The notes: generated from the sequence alone by a model not told the origin. Positions 41,470 to 54,519 are shown, numbered from the stretch's first letter. The stretch: DNA of 64,000 bases from Magnolia sinica (GCF_029962835.1 NC_080582.1:16562032-16626031), one strand, 5' to 3'. Numbers and translations: made by a program.

Positions 41470-43369
41470 TGAAAAGGCCTAGCTATATGTCCTAGAGGGG
41501 GTGAATAGGACAATGTCAAATAAAACTTATAACAGCGGAATTAAAAAGAATATGATATCCAAAATAAATCACAATGTAAGAAGGTAAAATAACCTCAAAA
41601 TTCAGATCTTGAGAGGTTGATACAAATGTTGTTCTAAGGATAACCTTACACCAAAACCGAGTTTATGGTAGGACAACCTTATTTCTAGAAAGATCTTTGT
41701 ATCAAATCTCAAATCGAAGAGGAATACAAATAAATACAAACCGAATTGAAATAAATTGTAATCACAAATGTATTGTTCAAGGGAAACCATACACCATAAA
41801 AATGGCGGGTAACTTTGTTGGAACAACTTTTAAAGGAAATTGAATATCAAGTCGATAAAGGAATAGCAGTAAAATAAATTCTAAACTATTACAAAATTCT
41901 CACAATGCTTGAATTAAATGATTACAACATTCACCACCATACATACATCCCACAAAAGAATAATTAAAGATCAGAAGTATAAATCATTCAACCACAACAC
42001 AAGGGATTATAGTGGTTCGCCTGTGTGTTCACCAACTGTTAAACAACAGCCACACAGAATGCTACTCCACTCCTAATATCCTCACACAGGGGATATTAGC
42101 GTTCACTAACAAAATAGGTTTTCCTAGGTTCACCCAAAACCTTTACAATTGTGTCTTTGTCTGTGGGCTTACACAATTAAAAAACCCCACTTCTGAGTTT
42201 TCTTGGCTCTCCTCAGATAACCAATACAATAAGATTTTTCTGGCAAATCTTGAAAGAAACTAAAATAGAAAGGAATTTACAATTAAATGTAAAATACATG
42301 ATTATCTCCTTCGTTGTAGCAGCCCGGTAGAACCAAATTAGAGTAGATGATTGAATGTCCAAGTTCAATGTCCAGTACTCAAGTACAATGGTTCTAATTC
42401 TAATAGATTTTAAATTAAACCAAACAGGGCTTGCCTTAATTGATTTTGATTCCAAAGAAAGGGAATAACAATTCCTCTTATCAAATTAGATTGGAATAAA
42501 CAAAATCAATTAAATAAAGCTAAGGAAAGAGAATATTAAATAAGCACACTTAGCTTAGATGGAGCACTGAATTATCTCTTAGAAGTTCGACGAAGATTGG
42601 CTTGAATGGATTAATTAATTCGATGATTTCTTCTGAGATTTTATATTTGAGCAGATCGCGTCTTCGACTAGTCTAGGAGCTCTTCGACTAGTCAAGCAAT
42701 CTCAGATATTTGAAAGATTCGGCGGGATAAGCTTTGACCGTTCTATGACTGGTCGAAGGTCTCCTTCGACTGGTTGAAGAACCTGAAAAACATCGCTGGA
42801 TTTTAAGTTGAAAATTTTCGACTGGTCGAAGATGCAGTCGACATTGTTCCTTCGACTGGTCGAACAGATTCCTGGACTAGTCGAAGCCTAACAGATTTTA
42901 TCTGAAATTTGTAACAAACTCACGACTGATCGAGGAATTTCTTAGACTGGTCGAAGAAACTCTAGGACTAGTCGAAGAACAGACCAAACTCATGTAAAAT
43001 AAACATTCGATTTATGTATCCAAAATGACCTACTTCTAAGGTCAACCTATGGTCAGTCAAACCTCAACCAAGAAGTAAGGACATTGAAACATTAGGAACT
43101 AGTGACCTTGAAGTATGAGCCTTGAAGACTTGATGTAGTTGAAATCTTGATGTAGCTCAATTCTTGAAAGAGTTTTGAGTTCTTTACAAACTGCCTTGTA
43201 CTCTTCTTGAAGTCTTGCAGCTTGAGTCTTGTCTTGTGAGTAGTTCTTGCATTCAAGATTGATCCTTGTACTTATGAGCTTTGCTTGTTTATGAATGTTG
43301 ATCCTTGAGAGAGCTTCACTTATGCAAGTAATATATAACAGTGATTTTGGCACCACAAATTTGACAACA
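41470..43369 (-). mobile_element. copia-type LTR with primer-binding site
   Basis: On the minus strand it runs TGTTGTCAAATTTGTGGTGC ... GGCCTTTTCA, and is directly followed by AGTGGTATCAAAGCC (41456-41470), which matches an initiator-Met primer-binding site. The 1.9-kb length and the repeated TTCGACTGGTCGAAG-like motifs (about 42655-42980) fit long copia LTRs such as the SIRE/Maximus group. No internal coding region follows, so it is a remnant. Confidence 0.65.
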
Positions 43370-43829
43370 GACAGGGATATAAACTATAGCACTTACATGA
43401 TATGCAATATTTGACCCTTAACACAACCCCCAACTAGCATCTTGCTAGTCCCGAGCAAGGTATGCGAAAAATAAGTTGAGAATTATGAAACAATTCCTGT
43501 GAAACCGAGTGATATTTTGAAAAATGATTCAGATACGAAAAATCTAAGATTTATGAATGTTGGACATAATTCTTCTCCTAGACTCAAGCACACGGTAACT
43601 TCATAATTAAGTTTAAAATATTAGTCCGTCAATTAGAACAATTCTAAACATTAAATTCTATGGATGTATAGTCTAATCTCAACTTATCAACATTAAGATT
43701 TACCCCTCTATTTAAGGATATTATTAGTAACCAATAAGAGAATTCACGATAACCCAAACTTGCCTTACACATTATCTTTTTGTTCTTTTAATTTTTTATT
43801 TTTATTTTCATTAAAAGTAATGCTAAGAA

Positions 43830-43952
43830 GGGGAATCGAATCCTCACCTATAGGGAGCAAACCTATGGTAAAGACTGCACACCCAACTCTTTTTCAAATA
43901 TCATGGGGAATCGAATCCTCACCTATAGGGAGCAAACCTATGGTAAAGACTG
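43830..43952. repeat. direct duplication of 48 bp, 75-bp period
   Basis: GGGGAATCGAATCCTCACCT ... GGTAAAGACTG occurs at 43830-43877 and again, unchanged, at 43905-43952. Confidence 0.9.
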
Positions 43953-44861
43953 TTCGCCCAATCCATTCAATTTTCCCAAGTTGGTTCCTTTCATGTTTAA
44001 TGATTGCCAAGTTAATCCTTCAATATCGAACTGAAATCTTAATGTGTAAGCGAAATGTGACATGTGAAATCATGACTCAATCAATGTTTAAAACCTCTAA
44101 CCATGGACTAACAATTTAAATTTAACTGTGAAATCTAATAGATAACTGAATCCAAGAGTCATAAAGTACCAACATCACGCATCTTGAAATTCTAAGTGCC
44201 CTAGATGGCCGTCAAAATCACTTCGAATTCATCAAAAATCCTAGAATTTTTTAAAAAAAATTTTCACAATTTTTGTTCAAGACCAAGAAAATGCTGATTA
44301 GGTCACCTAATCTCCCACCCCAACCTAAAATCTACATTGTCCTCGATGTAAAAGATATGAGTATGCAATGCACTTGGGACAACGAAAAGTAAATATGAAG
44401 TGATGGGAAGATAGTACCTAGATGATGAATCGAGAGACACTTTCCAAGAGATCGTAGCATGGGCGTCGGTCAGCACGAGAGAGAAGGCAACACAAAAATA
44501 ACAAAAATAAAATCCTACCGATACCACTTTCGTAGGTACTCTCGATTGCATTTAGCGTAAGCAACAAGCCTTTAAACCCCTAGGTTGCCCCTAGTGGACG
44601 AGTTGTAGTCTCGTGAGGGTTTGCAGTAATGTTATCCACAAACATTGAACTAACTAATGATAAAAACGAAATGAAATGAATAGCTAGGTTACCTCCCAGG
44701 AGCGCTAAGTTTACCGTCTTCAGCCAGACAAATAAAGTAACTACCCTATTCCTATGACAGCGATAAACCTACCTATACCTCCATCAAACTAGGAGATCAA
44801 TCCTGGTAAACAGGAGTAGTCAGGGGCATGAACATGTCCTCTGAATCAAATTTCTCGACAA

Positions 44862-44961
44862 NNNNNNNNNNNNNNNNNNNNNNNNNNNNNNNNNNNNNNN
44901 NNNNNNNNNNNNNNNNNNNNNNNNNNNNNNNNNNNNNNNNNNNNNNNNNNNNNNNNNNNNN
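44862..44961. other. assembly gap of 100 N
   Basis: Exactly 100 N, a conventional placeholder for a gap of unknown size. It lies between the two arms of the inverted repeat, so the order and orientation of the two sides rest on scaffolding, not on sequence. Confidence 1.
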
Positions 44962-45244
44962 TATAATAATTAGTTATCTTTTAATGTAGCCTGTTGATTG
45001 TTTTGTTAAAATTTATATAATATAATATAAGTAATTAAATATCAAACTTAATGAAACACTCAAACTATAATGAAATAACTCAATCCAATCATGTGTACTA
45101 ATCAGACAAGTTTTTCTCTATTTATTTTTAAGAATTTTTTCAAAATTTTTTTTTTACCTTTTTTTTTTTTTTTTTTTTCAAATTTTTATTATTTTTTAAA
45201 AAATATGCCATGGCATATGCGATTGTGCGATCGCATATGCGAAT
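44962..45244. other. AT-rich DNA after the gap
   Basis: A long T-rich stretch (45128-45200) is followed by an inverted motif around GCATATGCGATTGTGCGATC and GCATATGCG (about 45205-45242). No gene is visible. Confidence 0.5.
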
Positions 45245-48200
45245 TGATAACATTGATGTTCGTAGACTTTATGTGGGGAGAGATAGACAATAAAAAGAAA
45301 CATCACTGGGTTAGTTGGAGCAAGATATGCTACCCAAAAAAAAAGGTGGCTTGGGCGTCAGGAGGCTCCGAGAGGTCATGGTAAACTTCCGCATGAAAAT
45401 GTGCTTCTCCACTCTCAAAGGGCAGTCCTTGTGGGCAAAATTTATCCAAGTTAAATACTTTTCCCGTTTCATTCAAAACCTCACCTCGGCCATGCACTTC
45501 AGACCTAAGGTATGGAAGTCTATTGCTAAATACCTTCTGTTGATGCCGAAATCTGGTCGTGCTGCCTCACCTCCTGGTAGCCAAAGTATTTGCAATTTAC
45601 TGAAGAACAAGAGAAGATACAAGCGGCGCCAGTTAAGGCCGGGAACTCTCCAATGCTTAAGTCATGATATGGACTTATAGCAGGTGTAATAGAATCAGAG
45701 TATTTGTCGTACCTTTTACTGTAAATGAGGCCTTTATTTGTAGCCTTTGGTCTCAGAGACATATATGGCAAAAACTCTTGGATGGTGATTGTGTATTACA
45801 GAAGAGATCTTCCTCCAGACATATTGTGATTGACTTCCTAAGATCCTCGACGAATATCTCGGAAGATAATCCTATCTTTATATATTGTAAGTGTATTTGT
45901 ATTCTAAGGTGGTGGTCGATATCCGAGGCCGAGGTCGATATCCGAGGTTGAGGTCTTTAGTCAAGGCCGAACTCCGAGGTCGAGGTCATCCCTTGAGATC
46001 GTGGTCGGTACCACCTTAGGTCGGCCTCTAAGGCCGAGGTCGGTATCCGAGGCTTGTCATTGAGGCCGAGGTAGAAAATAGCTGACACCAAAGGTCAAGG
46101 TGATTTTCTGGACCTCAAGCAATCCATAGTCATCCGGTCTGCCTGCTCGGCTCATTTGTCTCATACATCTGGTCAGTCCATTTTTACCCATAACACCTTC
46201 CAGTTGCTATCCGTAGCTCCAGGTGTATGATCGGCGAAGGAGAGGTAAACCTCTGGAGGGAAAACTGACTAGGAAATGGGCTACCCGGTTGATGTCCTTG
46301 AAGGTAAAAGACCTTCTCACTCCTAACGGATGGAATTTAGCCCTGTTAGCAGAACATGTGTGTTCCCATCTTCTTGCTAGGATGGCAATGAGCAAAATAA
46401 GCATATCAGATTACGAAGATGAGCTGATCTGAACATCATTTCCATCACAAAAATTCACTATTAAATCAGCATGGAACGTCTTACGTACTTAAAGTCATAA
46501 CCAGGATTGGGAAAAATGGGTGTGGCACAAGCTTCTCCTGCCGAAAATATCCATGCTGGCATGGAAGGCGCTGAAAAGAGTGATCCCAGTCGAAAAGGCA
46601 GTGCAACACCTTGGTGTTCACACATTCTCAAAATGTGTATGCTATGAATTGCACTATGGGCAGCCCTCTCAGGGAATCCAACCATCGTCCTCTTTGCCAG
46701 TCACGGAGCAGCATAACAACTCTAATGTTGTTCGCGTCATCCCCGTTCCAACACACAGAGCGAACAACACCTCTGAAGGAGTCAACAAAGAAACACAGCC
46801 CATCCCAGTTGCGCCTCCTTTCCAGATCAGTAGTTCATCCTTAGGGATTGATGAGGAATCCATCGATCACCTTTTTTGCAAAGGTAGACTAGCAAAAGAG
46901 GTGTGGTCTTTCTTCAGCCACATTTTTTTTTTTTAATGTTCACGAAGGTCATATCCACTCTCTAGAGCAAAGGCTAAGCATATGGACCAACAAAGCCAGC
47001 GATAGCTTGAGATTTCTCAGACTACGAGGCCTATCTGCAAGCATCATTTTGTGGGAAATCTGGTTGGCTAGAAATGCAAATAGATTTGATAACAAACCCA
47101 TCTTTGCATCAAAAGTTGTTGCTAGAATCAAAAGCTGGCTTGGGGAGTTATCTCACCAAATGCCAGAGGACGGTTTCTGCCCTTTCCTTCAACAGGTGGC
47201 CCTCCAGGTGCTGGATAACACATTCACACAGGGAAGGCGAAGGAAACCTCACTATCTCATATGGACTCCGCCGATAGAGGGATGGGTGAAGCTCAATGTA
47301 GATGGATCGTCTCAAGGAAACCCAGGAGAGGGTGGAGGAGGATGGGGGAATTTGTAGGGATCATCAAGGCAACCTTATTTTCGAATTCCACCATTACTTT
47401 GATTGAGTTACAAACACGGAAGCGGAATCGCGAGCAATTTTGAAGGGGATCAAGCGATGTAAATCCCAAGGCCTTCATAGGATCATCATTGAATCAGACT
47501 CCAAAATCATTTTCAGAAGCATTACAAATCTGCAATCAGTGCCTCATTGGAAGATTTGGTATGATATAAAAGTGATCTGTCAGGAAATTGGAGGTATTAA
47601 CCACCAGTTCAGTCATATTTTCAGAGAATCCAACTCGATAGCGGATTGCTTAGCCGCTTAGGCAGCAGTGGAGCCCCGGATAGGCTGTACAGGCTCCGCT
47701 CATCCCTTCCAAGGGAGGCGAGAGGTATGTTTATGATGGACAGGGTAAGCTTGGGAACCTTTCGCTGGGGATAGTGATCTCAGCTGTGGAGTCTTGTCTC
47801 CTTGCCCTTTTTCTGCCCTGTACTGCAATTTTTCATGGCTAAAATAAGGAATCATTCTCTAAGGCTGGGCCAGATGTTGTTTTGTATGTTGTTTTGTTTT
47901 GTAGCACCTACAGCAGGCATCTCCCAGTTGCCCAGCTGTTTAATTTCTCCAGTCATTTGATTAGCAATCCTGTGAAGAAATTATAGATTGGTTATGTTGA
48001 TCCCTGTCTCACGCTCCTACTAGTTGCCTCTTTCACGGAAGATCTCGGTGCCAGTCTTGAACCCTGAGGTGGTTCTAGTTATTTTTTCGGATTGCTCTTT
48101 GCTTATATCCCGTAAGCTACTGTATCTAGCCCTGTTGTTTGGTTAAGGAATGTTGTGATAAGTAATTGTATGTTGTTTGGGGGAAGGTTGTTGGTTGGTG

Positions 48201-48777
48201 GCCATATGTTGTGCTTTGTTGTTTGGGAGTTGTTGAGTAGTTTGGTGGGTGGAGTTGTTGTTCTTTGCTGGAGGCGGTGATCTATGCAGTTGGTGTTTTG
48301 GGAGGCTGCTGCAAGTTTGGTTTTGTGTTGTGAGTGGTGGTCTGTGGCTGCTGGTTTAAAAACAAAGTGCATCAGGTGGAGCTAGAGAGTGATGATGAGT
48401 TGTTGAGTGCCTGGCTGGCCCCAGTTTTTTGTTCATGCCGTCTATTGGAGCAGAGGTCTTTGGGCTAGGCTGAGAAGGTGGCTCTATAGGTTTGGTGGGC
48501 TGTCAGCTAGTTTATGGGCGGTAGTTGTGGGCTGTCAGCTGGTTTGGGAGAGGGCTGTAAAGTGGGGTAAAATGTCGGTAGTTGCTTCCTATTAGAAATA
48601 AATAGTTCAGTGAGGTGTAAAGTGGAAGTTCGGAGGGCTTTGGTTGATTATAGGTGGCAATGGGAAAGATTGCAGAAGCAAAGTGAAGCATTTTGTGCTG
48701 GTTCTCAACATTTTGGTAACGGGAAGCCGTTTCATGGTGGGGTTGAGTCTATATATGATATCATTTGCTGCAAAACA

Positions 48778-48808
<31 letters not shown>

Positions 48809-49159
48809 GGATCCCCAATTGATTTTGGGATACCCCATTTTAAAAAAAAAAAAAAAAAGTACCTTGTATTTATAGACTTGGGAGCAGCAACTAGCTGTGG
48901 GAATGATTAAATCCTGATCAGAGGAGCAGAGAATGTCTCTTTGTTGCAGGTAGGCGAGGCTGGTGTGAATCTTTGTTTTCTTCAGGGTGGCTATGGCATT
49001 TTGTTTACTTCTTTTGTTTTCCTGATTAGGAGTTATGATAGGTGAGGCCCAATGTTTTTGTGGAGCCTATCCAAAAGTCCTGTTTGTACATCCTCTGTTC
49101 ATATTAACAAAGTTATAGGGGATGTGATCCCACCTTCATAAAAAAAAAAAAAAAAAAAA
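45245..49159 (+). mobile_element. LINE (L1-like), mirror copy, longer upstream
   Basis: The upstream part encodes HHWVSWSKICYP, GGLGVRRLREVM and RPKVWKSIAKYL, the post-RT linker typical of plant L1-like LINEs. A solo LTR (45538-46195) interrupts it, after which GEGEVNLWREN continues the same linker. Then come the zinc-binding region (46520-46936: WHKLLLPKISMLAWKALK, EESIDHLFCKG), RNase H (KLNVDGSSQGNPG about 47290; IIIESDSKI; FRESNSIADCLA about 47640), a 3' UTR of about 1.5 kb and a poly(A) tail at 49140-49159. Frameshifts and stops make it inactive. It lacks the hAT element found in the left arm. Confidence 0.85.
45538..46195. mobile_element. solo LTR inside the LINE, perfect 5-bp target duplication
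   Basis: It runs TGTTGATGCCGAAATCTGG ... TTTTTACCCATAACA, flanked by CCTTC at 45533-45537 and 46196-46200. It contains repeated CGAGGCCGAGGTCGATATC-type motifs (45910-46060) and GGCGCCAGTTAAGGCCGGGA. The LINE reading resumes after it. No internal region is present. It is related to the block inside pseudogene 3. Confidence 0.85.
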
Positions 49160-49942
49160 GTTTCAGAGAAATGGTTCCATTCCCAAGTAATGGGATAGAG
49201 TCCGGCCTTTCCCTTTCAATCCTCATTTTGGATGGCAGATGGTCACCATCTTTTCAGTGCACCTAAGATTGGCCCTTGGCCATTTATACGTTCGTTGTAG
49301 TGACAAATTTCTTTATCGGGAATTTCTTTTCTCCGGAATTTCTCAGGATATTGTTGGGAAAATCTCATAAAAAATAAAATTTTTATTATGAATAAATAAA
49401 TATTTTAGGATTTTAACAATGAACTAGTTAAGTTCAACCTTGTTGAGAAGGAAAATTGTTGAACTATCCTCTTGTATTGTTTTTCTTTAGAAAGAATGAA
49501 GTCAAAAAAATTTGTGGCAGCCCCACAGTTTGTGTATGACATTAGCATGTCAAACATTTGCAACCAAATATAATAATCGCATGGACCAAAAATCTTTCTT
49601 TTGATGTTTTTAAGTGGTGTATGTTATTTTGTTATGGTGCTTCATCATCCTCTCAGGTTGACCAAATGTTTGGTTCTACTCAACACCATGAGGTAGTACA
49701 TCTGTTGGACAGCTTGGATATTATAAAAATATGTAATGGACCCCATAATTTTCTACTTCACCAATTTCTATAAAAAAAACAAGTGCAATGTGGGCATTAT
49801 GGTAATTTCAGTGCTAAAAAACAGTCATTTCGGTAGGTAGGGGCATTATTTGGTAAATCCTAATTTGCGAGGAATTTTGTGGTAAAAATCCATAATTAAA
49901 ATGCGAGATGTCTGTCTCAAACAACTACCAAAAGTAGAAAAG
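49160..49942. other. flank between LINE and MITE, right arm
   Basis: Mirror of 34207-35004. Non-coding. Confidence 0.6.
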
Positions 49943-50586
49943 ACCAAGGGGTCACTTGGCACCATGGATTTGGGGGGATTTCAAATCTCCTAATATGTTT
50001 GGTACCATAAAGTGATCGGGGGTTTCAAATCAAGGGGATTCAAATCCCCTCAAAGAGGGGGTTTGAAATCCAAGGTGGAAGCTTGTATTACATCTAAAAT
50101 ACTTCCAAGAGTTGCATGTGTAACATGTGTGTCACTTGGCTATTAATCTATTGGGCACATGGCCCACTGATGATATCCCAAAACAATTAGATTATCAACT
50201 GCTTCACTATAATTACTTTAATAGGATAATCTGCTCCATCCAAACATTGTCCATTTAAATCAATGGTTAAAAATCATTGGTTAGTCACTCGGATGTGATC
50301 CTGTGCTTCGGGCAAAGTATATCTTTCAACGGGCTTATTACAACCATTGTGTCAAAACATTACATACGTACACTAATTAGAGATATTAAAGTTGATTTAG
50401 TAATTAAATTCAAACCCCTCTAAATATAGCATGCATGGCTACTTTGGATTACAGGGATTCTGAATCCAGGGTGCCAAACACAACGGGCGGATTTCAAATC
50501 CTGGGCGTTCCAAATCCAGGGGGTTCTGAATCCAGGGGTTCCAAATCCAATCTCCCAAACAGGCCATAAGGGCCTATTTGACTGAC
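49943..50586. mobile_element. MITE-like insertion, mirror copy
   Basis: Counterpart of 33567-34206, with the same ends (AAGGGGTCACTTGGCACCAT ... AAGGGCCTATTTGACTGAC) and a few substitutions. Confidence 0.65.
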
Positions 50587-51318
50587 TCACTGGTTAAGAT
50601 TGCAAATTGGCCATGTAATGGGACCCAATTTCCAGACCTACCTCAAGTTAGCCGATGCATTTTCACATAACCCAACCCAAACTTTTATCTAACAGTGCCT
50701 GTTTCTCTGGATTGGATAAACGCGATTAAGAGCATTGATTTAAAGAATTAAAGATCCCCACCATCGAACGATTAGGTTGGATTAGTTGGGATTGGGATGA
50801 GCCTGGCCCAAGTTTCAGCCTTATCCATGGGTTGGGTTGAGTTCATTGGCTTGTGCCTCTTTTTTCTTCTTTTTTTAATTGTTGAGACACTGTCATCTAT
50901 AATTTCATTGATATAATAGAAAATTACATCTACATTAGCGGAACATAAATCAAACCTGAAAAACCCAACAAATTCATACAAAATAGCTAGGCCCCATAAT
51001 AAAAACCATAAATAATAAAGACAGGTGGACCCAGTCTATCAGGAAAATAAAAGGAAAAATTGAGTCCTGCTTACTGCTGCATGCATGATTTGCCAAACAA
51101 ACCTGGTACTTGTTTACCTTTTACGAAATACATGCGAAAGAGAAACACATCCAAATTCTTCCTAAATTCATAATTCAAAGCCACTAAGACTAAATCACCT
51201 AAATCCAATGGAACACCCTCGTCTTTCTGCGACACTGTAACACAAATAAAAGAGAATTACAATAGTTCAAGAAGAGAAGAATAACAAAGTAAACAGAGGT
51301 AGTTTAAGCATAGAAGAA
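50587..51318. other. 3' flank of pseudogene 3', right arm
   Basis: Mirror of 32833-33566. Non-coding. Confidence 0.6.
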
Positions 51319-54300
51319 TCATTTAGTTGATGGACGCCATTCTTTGAAATGGATGTTGCAAGGCTTGACGCTACCCACCCATTTTATGCTTTCCCACCAT
51401 CTCAACTCACCTTGGATCTCGACATCTGCTGCAGAATCATTTGTGTTATGGAGAGGAAGCTTATCCAGCATTGGGCATCCTTGAATCTTCAACTTCTTCA
51501 GCATCAGCACATGCCCACTGTGAATTCTTTTCAATTTGTGTAACTCCCAAAGACGTAAATTGACTAGCTGTGGAAGGAAATGCATTTTGCCCCACCACGT
51601 TGTCTTCTGCAAAGACCTTTTCCGGTCTACAACAGAATTTTATTGCAAGTAATTTGAGATTCTATAACTGAATGCTCGAAGAAGTTGATGAGCTTCTGGC
51701 AACATTCCAAATGTATAAATGTATATGCTTTAGGCATGCGAAGCTCCCTATTCCAAACCCGGCACACTATTCTTAATTTGGCAAGATTGGACACCCTTAG
51801 ATTTTCTAAACTGACTGCCGCATCAACATCTGCAGTTCCTCTGACTATGAGATACTCCAATTGATGGCATTTCTCGATCCAGCATTCTTTAAGGTTGTCC
51901 ATCTTCATTTTGACATCGGACAATGCCTTAACAAACACATTTCGATACAAAAGAAAGAATTCTGTCACCGAGAGAACCCCTCTAACACCATCCAGGGAAT
52001 TCTTACCACCGCAAACCTCCAGGCATCTCTCATAACTCATAGACTGATCAAATCGAGTATAAATACGCTGGTAGATAAATCACTTTCTTTTAAAATGAGC
52101 ATATATATCCTTGTGGCCTCCCTCGCAGGGACAGACCAAGAAATGAAATTTTAGAAAGCAGGATTCCCACAGATCAGGGCTTTGGTCCAAAGACTTGAAA
52201 ATGATGGCATCATTGACTGAGATGCGATGTCTACTGCTGTCTTGGAGCTGTTCGTGCAGCAAATTCAAGCCACATCGATCCCAATTCAATTCTTCTGGAA
52301 GCCGATCTATCTTTCTCTAGTCGATCTTCTTGAGATGCTCCATTCGCAACAGGTCCAGGCATCGCATGGTAGTCAGATTGAAAATTTCGTGCGGGTGCTC
52401 TTCCATTTTCGTGCCTGATAGATCTAGTGCCTCATGTTTTGAAAGTTTATCTGGGATGACCAGTGTCAATAGAGAGCGACAACCCTTGAGCGAGAGTTGG
52501 CTGAAGTCGCAGGCACCTGAGATGTTGAGACGTCGGAGGCTTTGCATGTTGTGGAAGGATACCTCAACCATCTTTGTCGGGGGAGTTTGATGGAGATCGA
52601 GGATCTTGAGTTTCTGCATATCCTCTAAGAATGCAGGAAGAGCGTCTAGCTTGCAGCAGCTCCGGAGCTTCAACAACCGTAATTCGCAAAGGCAGGACAT
52701 GGACGAGGGCAGGGAAGAGATGCTTGTGGAAAAATCATCTGAGATTTCTTGCAAGTGATCATTATTGTTGAGTAACAATGTCGAGAGAAGAGGGCAATCT
52801 GGAGAGCAAAATGGGAGTGTTTCTACCTGATTATTGGATAATGAGATCCATTGGCATGATTCTTTCCTATGAAAGTTGTACTTCTCTAGGAACATCTGAG
52901 AATCAATCACTTCCATCACATGAGAATTCATATCCACATGACATTGTCCTCCTGAAGATCCTTCCATTGTAAATTGCTCTCGTAGCCAATCCATAAATTC
53001 CACTTCGACCAATGACCTTGGCCTTGGATATTGATCGCTACCTCAGAATAGAAAGGATCCAGATAGGATCCCCACCGTATGCAGGAGGGACTGCTCACTG
53101 AGACCACGACATGTAAGTGGCCCGTAAGGTTTATTGATAGACACCTTACTCAAGTCAAGAGAAAGGTATGCACAACTACTCTAATCCAACTACGCCCATT
53201 ATGTGCCTGGCCTGACTTAAGCATCGGAGGGTCCCCGGCCACAACCGGCGCCCCTAGTGTCTCTTTGTTTTGCAGGTGCGCTACCGGCTAACAAGAGGAA
53301 GGGTAGGATCGATTGGATTAAGAGCCTAGGTAATTTGGTCTTGATGACACCAAGGACAATAGCACCATGCATTTCTCTGCATATTCCCTGGTCTCTTGAA
53401 AGCCGCTTCATTATTCTCCTCGTTGAAAGATCCATCTAAAAACCACTCCTACCTCCAATACTCTTCTGTCAAGGAATCTCCATCGATGGAGCGTCCATTT
53501 CGACAGAAAAAGGACACTTAAGAGAAGCATTTCAAGACCATGTCTCTGGTTGTTGAGAAACCAATGCCGGCCATCACATCAGCTGCCACTTTCTGTAAAA
53601 AATCCCAGGTGTCTTCTTTAGACCACTCCCCCAGCGTGATGTTTACTTAGGCTTCCATTTCCTTTCAAACTTCTGGGGATTGAGTTGTGATCACGACTTT
53701 GCTGCCGATGGTGATAGCAGGGGCCATGACGGGAACTCCCATCTTTTTCAAGTTGATGCCTTCCCAAACATCTTCCAAGACGATGAGGAACCTCTGGTTG
53801 CTTAGCTTAGCTCCAAGACGATGAGGAACCTCTGGCTGCGTAGCTTAGCTGAGATTCGTTTATCAGCTGCGGAGAAGTGCATGGACTTTGGGATCTTCAA
53901 TGCTTCCTTGATTCCCATCTGTACCTGCATTAAACGATTCCCTTTCCCCTTTTCATCCAACTCCATAAAATCAGCGTTTGCAAATACTCATTAAAATTAA
54001 ACGATCCTTCCTGCTCTTTTTGCTAATGGTCCGATTCTCCTCTGAATCTCAGTTGCATCTTCTCTGAAAGACTCTCGACCCCCGGTGCTCTTACTCTTAT
54101 GATCACATCAAACGGATGACTAGATTCTCTGGATTCCTCCATCACTGCTGCAACCACCTGTCTCATGTTCCTCGTCTCACTCCCTCCCATCCCCAAACTG
54201 AGAACACTGAAATCTTGTCATCTTTCAAGTAGTCCCATATCTGTTGCCTCATGCATCGTGACCAAGCACTTACAACCTCTCCTCCTCGTCTGAGCCGTCG

Positions 54301-54327
54301 ATCATCACCATCCCTGGAAGCTGCCAT
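51319..54327 (-). pseudogene. NB-LRR pseudogene 3' (right arm)
   Basis: This is the mirror copy of pseudogene 3. It shares the kinase-2 duplication (about 53775-53860), the inserted retroelement piece and most frame breaks. Private changes include a 4-bp loss inside the P-loop, so that GWEGV is followed by a shifted frame where the left copy reads GVGKT, and loss of about 36 bp in the LRR (QEIS-DDF-STSISSLP at about 52730). One TAG of the left copy is not shared: the C-terminal stretch from SYERCLEVCGG is open over 137 residues. The N-terminal ATG (54325-54327, reverse) is retained. It is not functional in either arm. Confidence 0.85.
53003..53331. mobile_element. LTR-derived fragment inside pseudogene 3'
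   Basis: Mirror of 30786-31105, with GACTTAAGCATCGGAGGGTC and GGCGCCCCTAG in reverse sense. Confidence 0.6.
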
Positions 54328-54519
54328 CGCCTCCGGACGATCACTGTCTGCAAAATTGGAATTCCTTGTTTCGTAAGGGTGGAAATGAGAGCATGGGCTA
54401 GGCATGGCCTGCAAGCTTGGCCCTATCAATTTTCAAGCAGGTTTATAATCAGGCTCGAGTCATGTTAGACCAATCCATCCTGACTTGACTTCATCCGAAT
54501 TTTCTCTCTCGCTAATGGA

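Larger units (their letters stand above)
39411..44861. mobile_element. LTR retrotransposon fossil, probably Ty3/gypsy, cut by the assembly gap
   Basis: It starts TGTTCACTCCCCAAGTATAG directly after LINE sequence ending CTCTC. The first part has the AGTAATAAACTCGGTGAGAC and GTCGAATCCCAAGGGACCG phrases common in plant gypsy LTRs. 43400-44861 has further phrases I associate with such elements (AACTAGCATCTTGCTAGTCC, ACCTCCCAGGAGCGCTAAGT). A copia-type LTR (41470-43369) sits within. The far end is lost in the gap. It is broken and no coding domain is recognisable. It may be a composite of more than one element; 40250-41400 contains GGGGCCCACTT-type DNA that could be unrelated. Confidence 0.5.
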
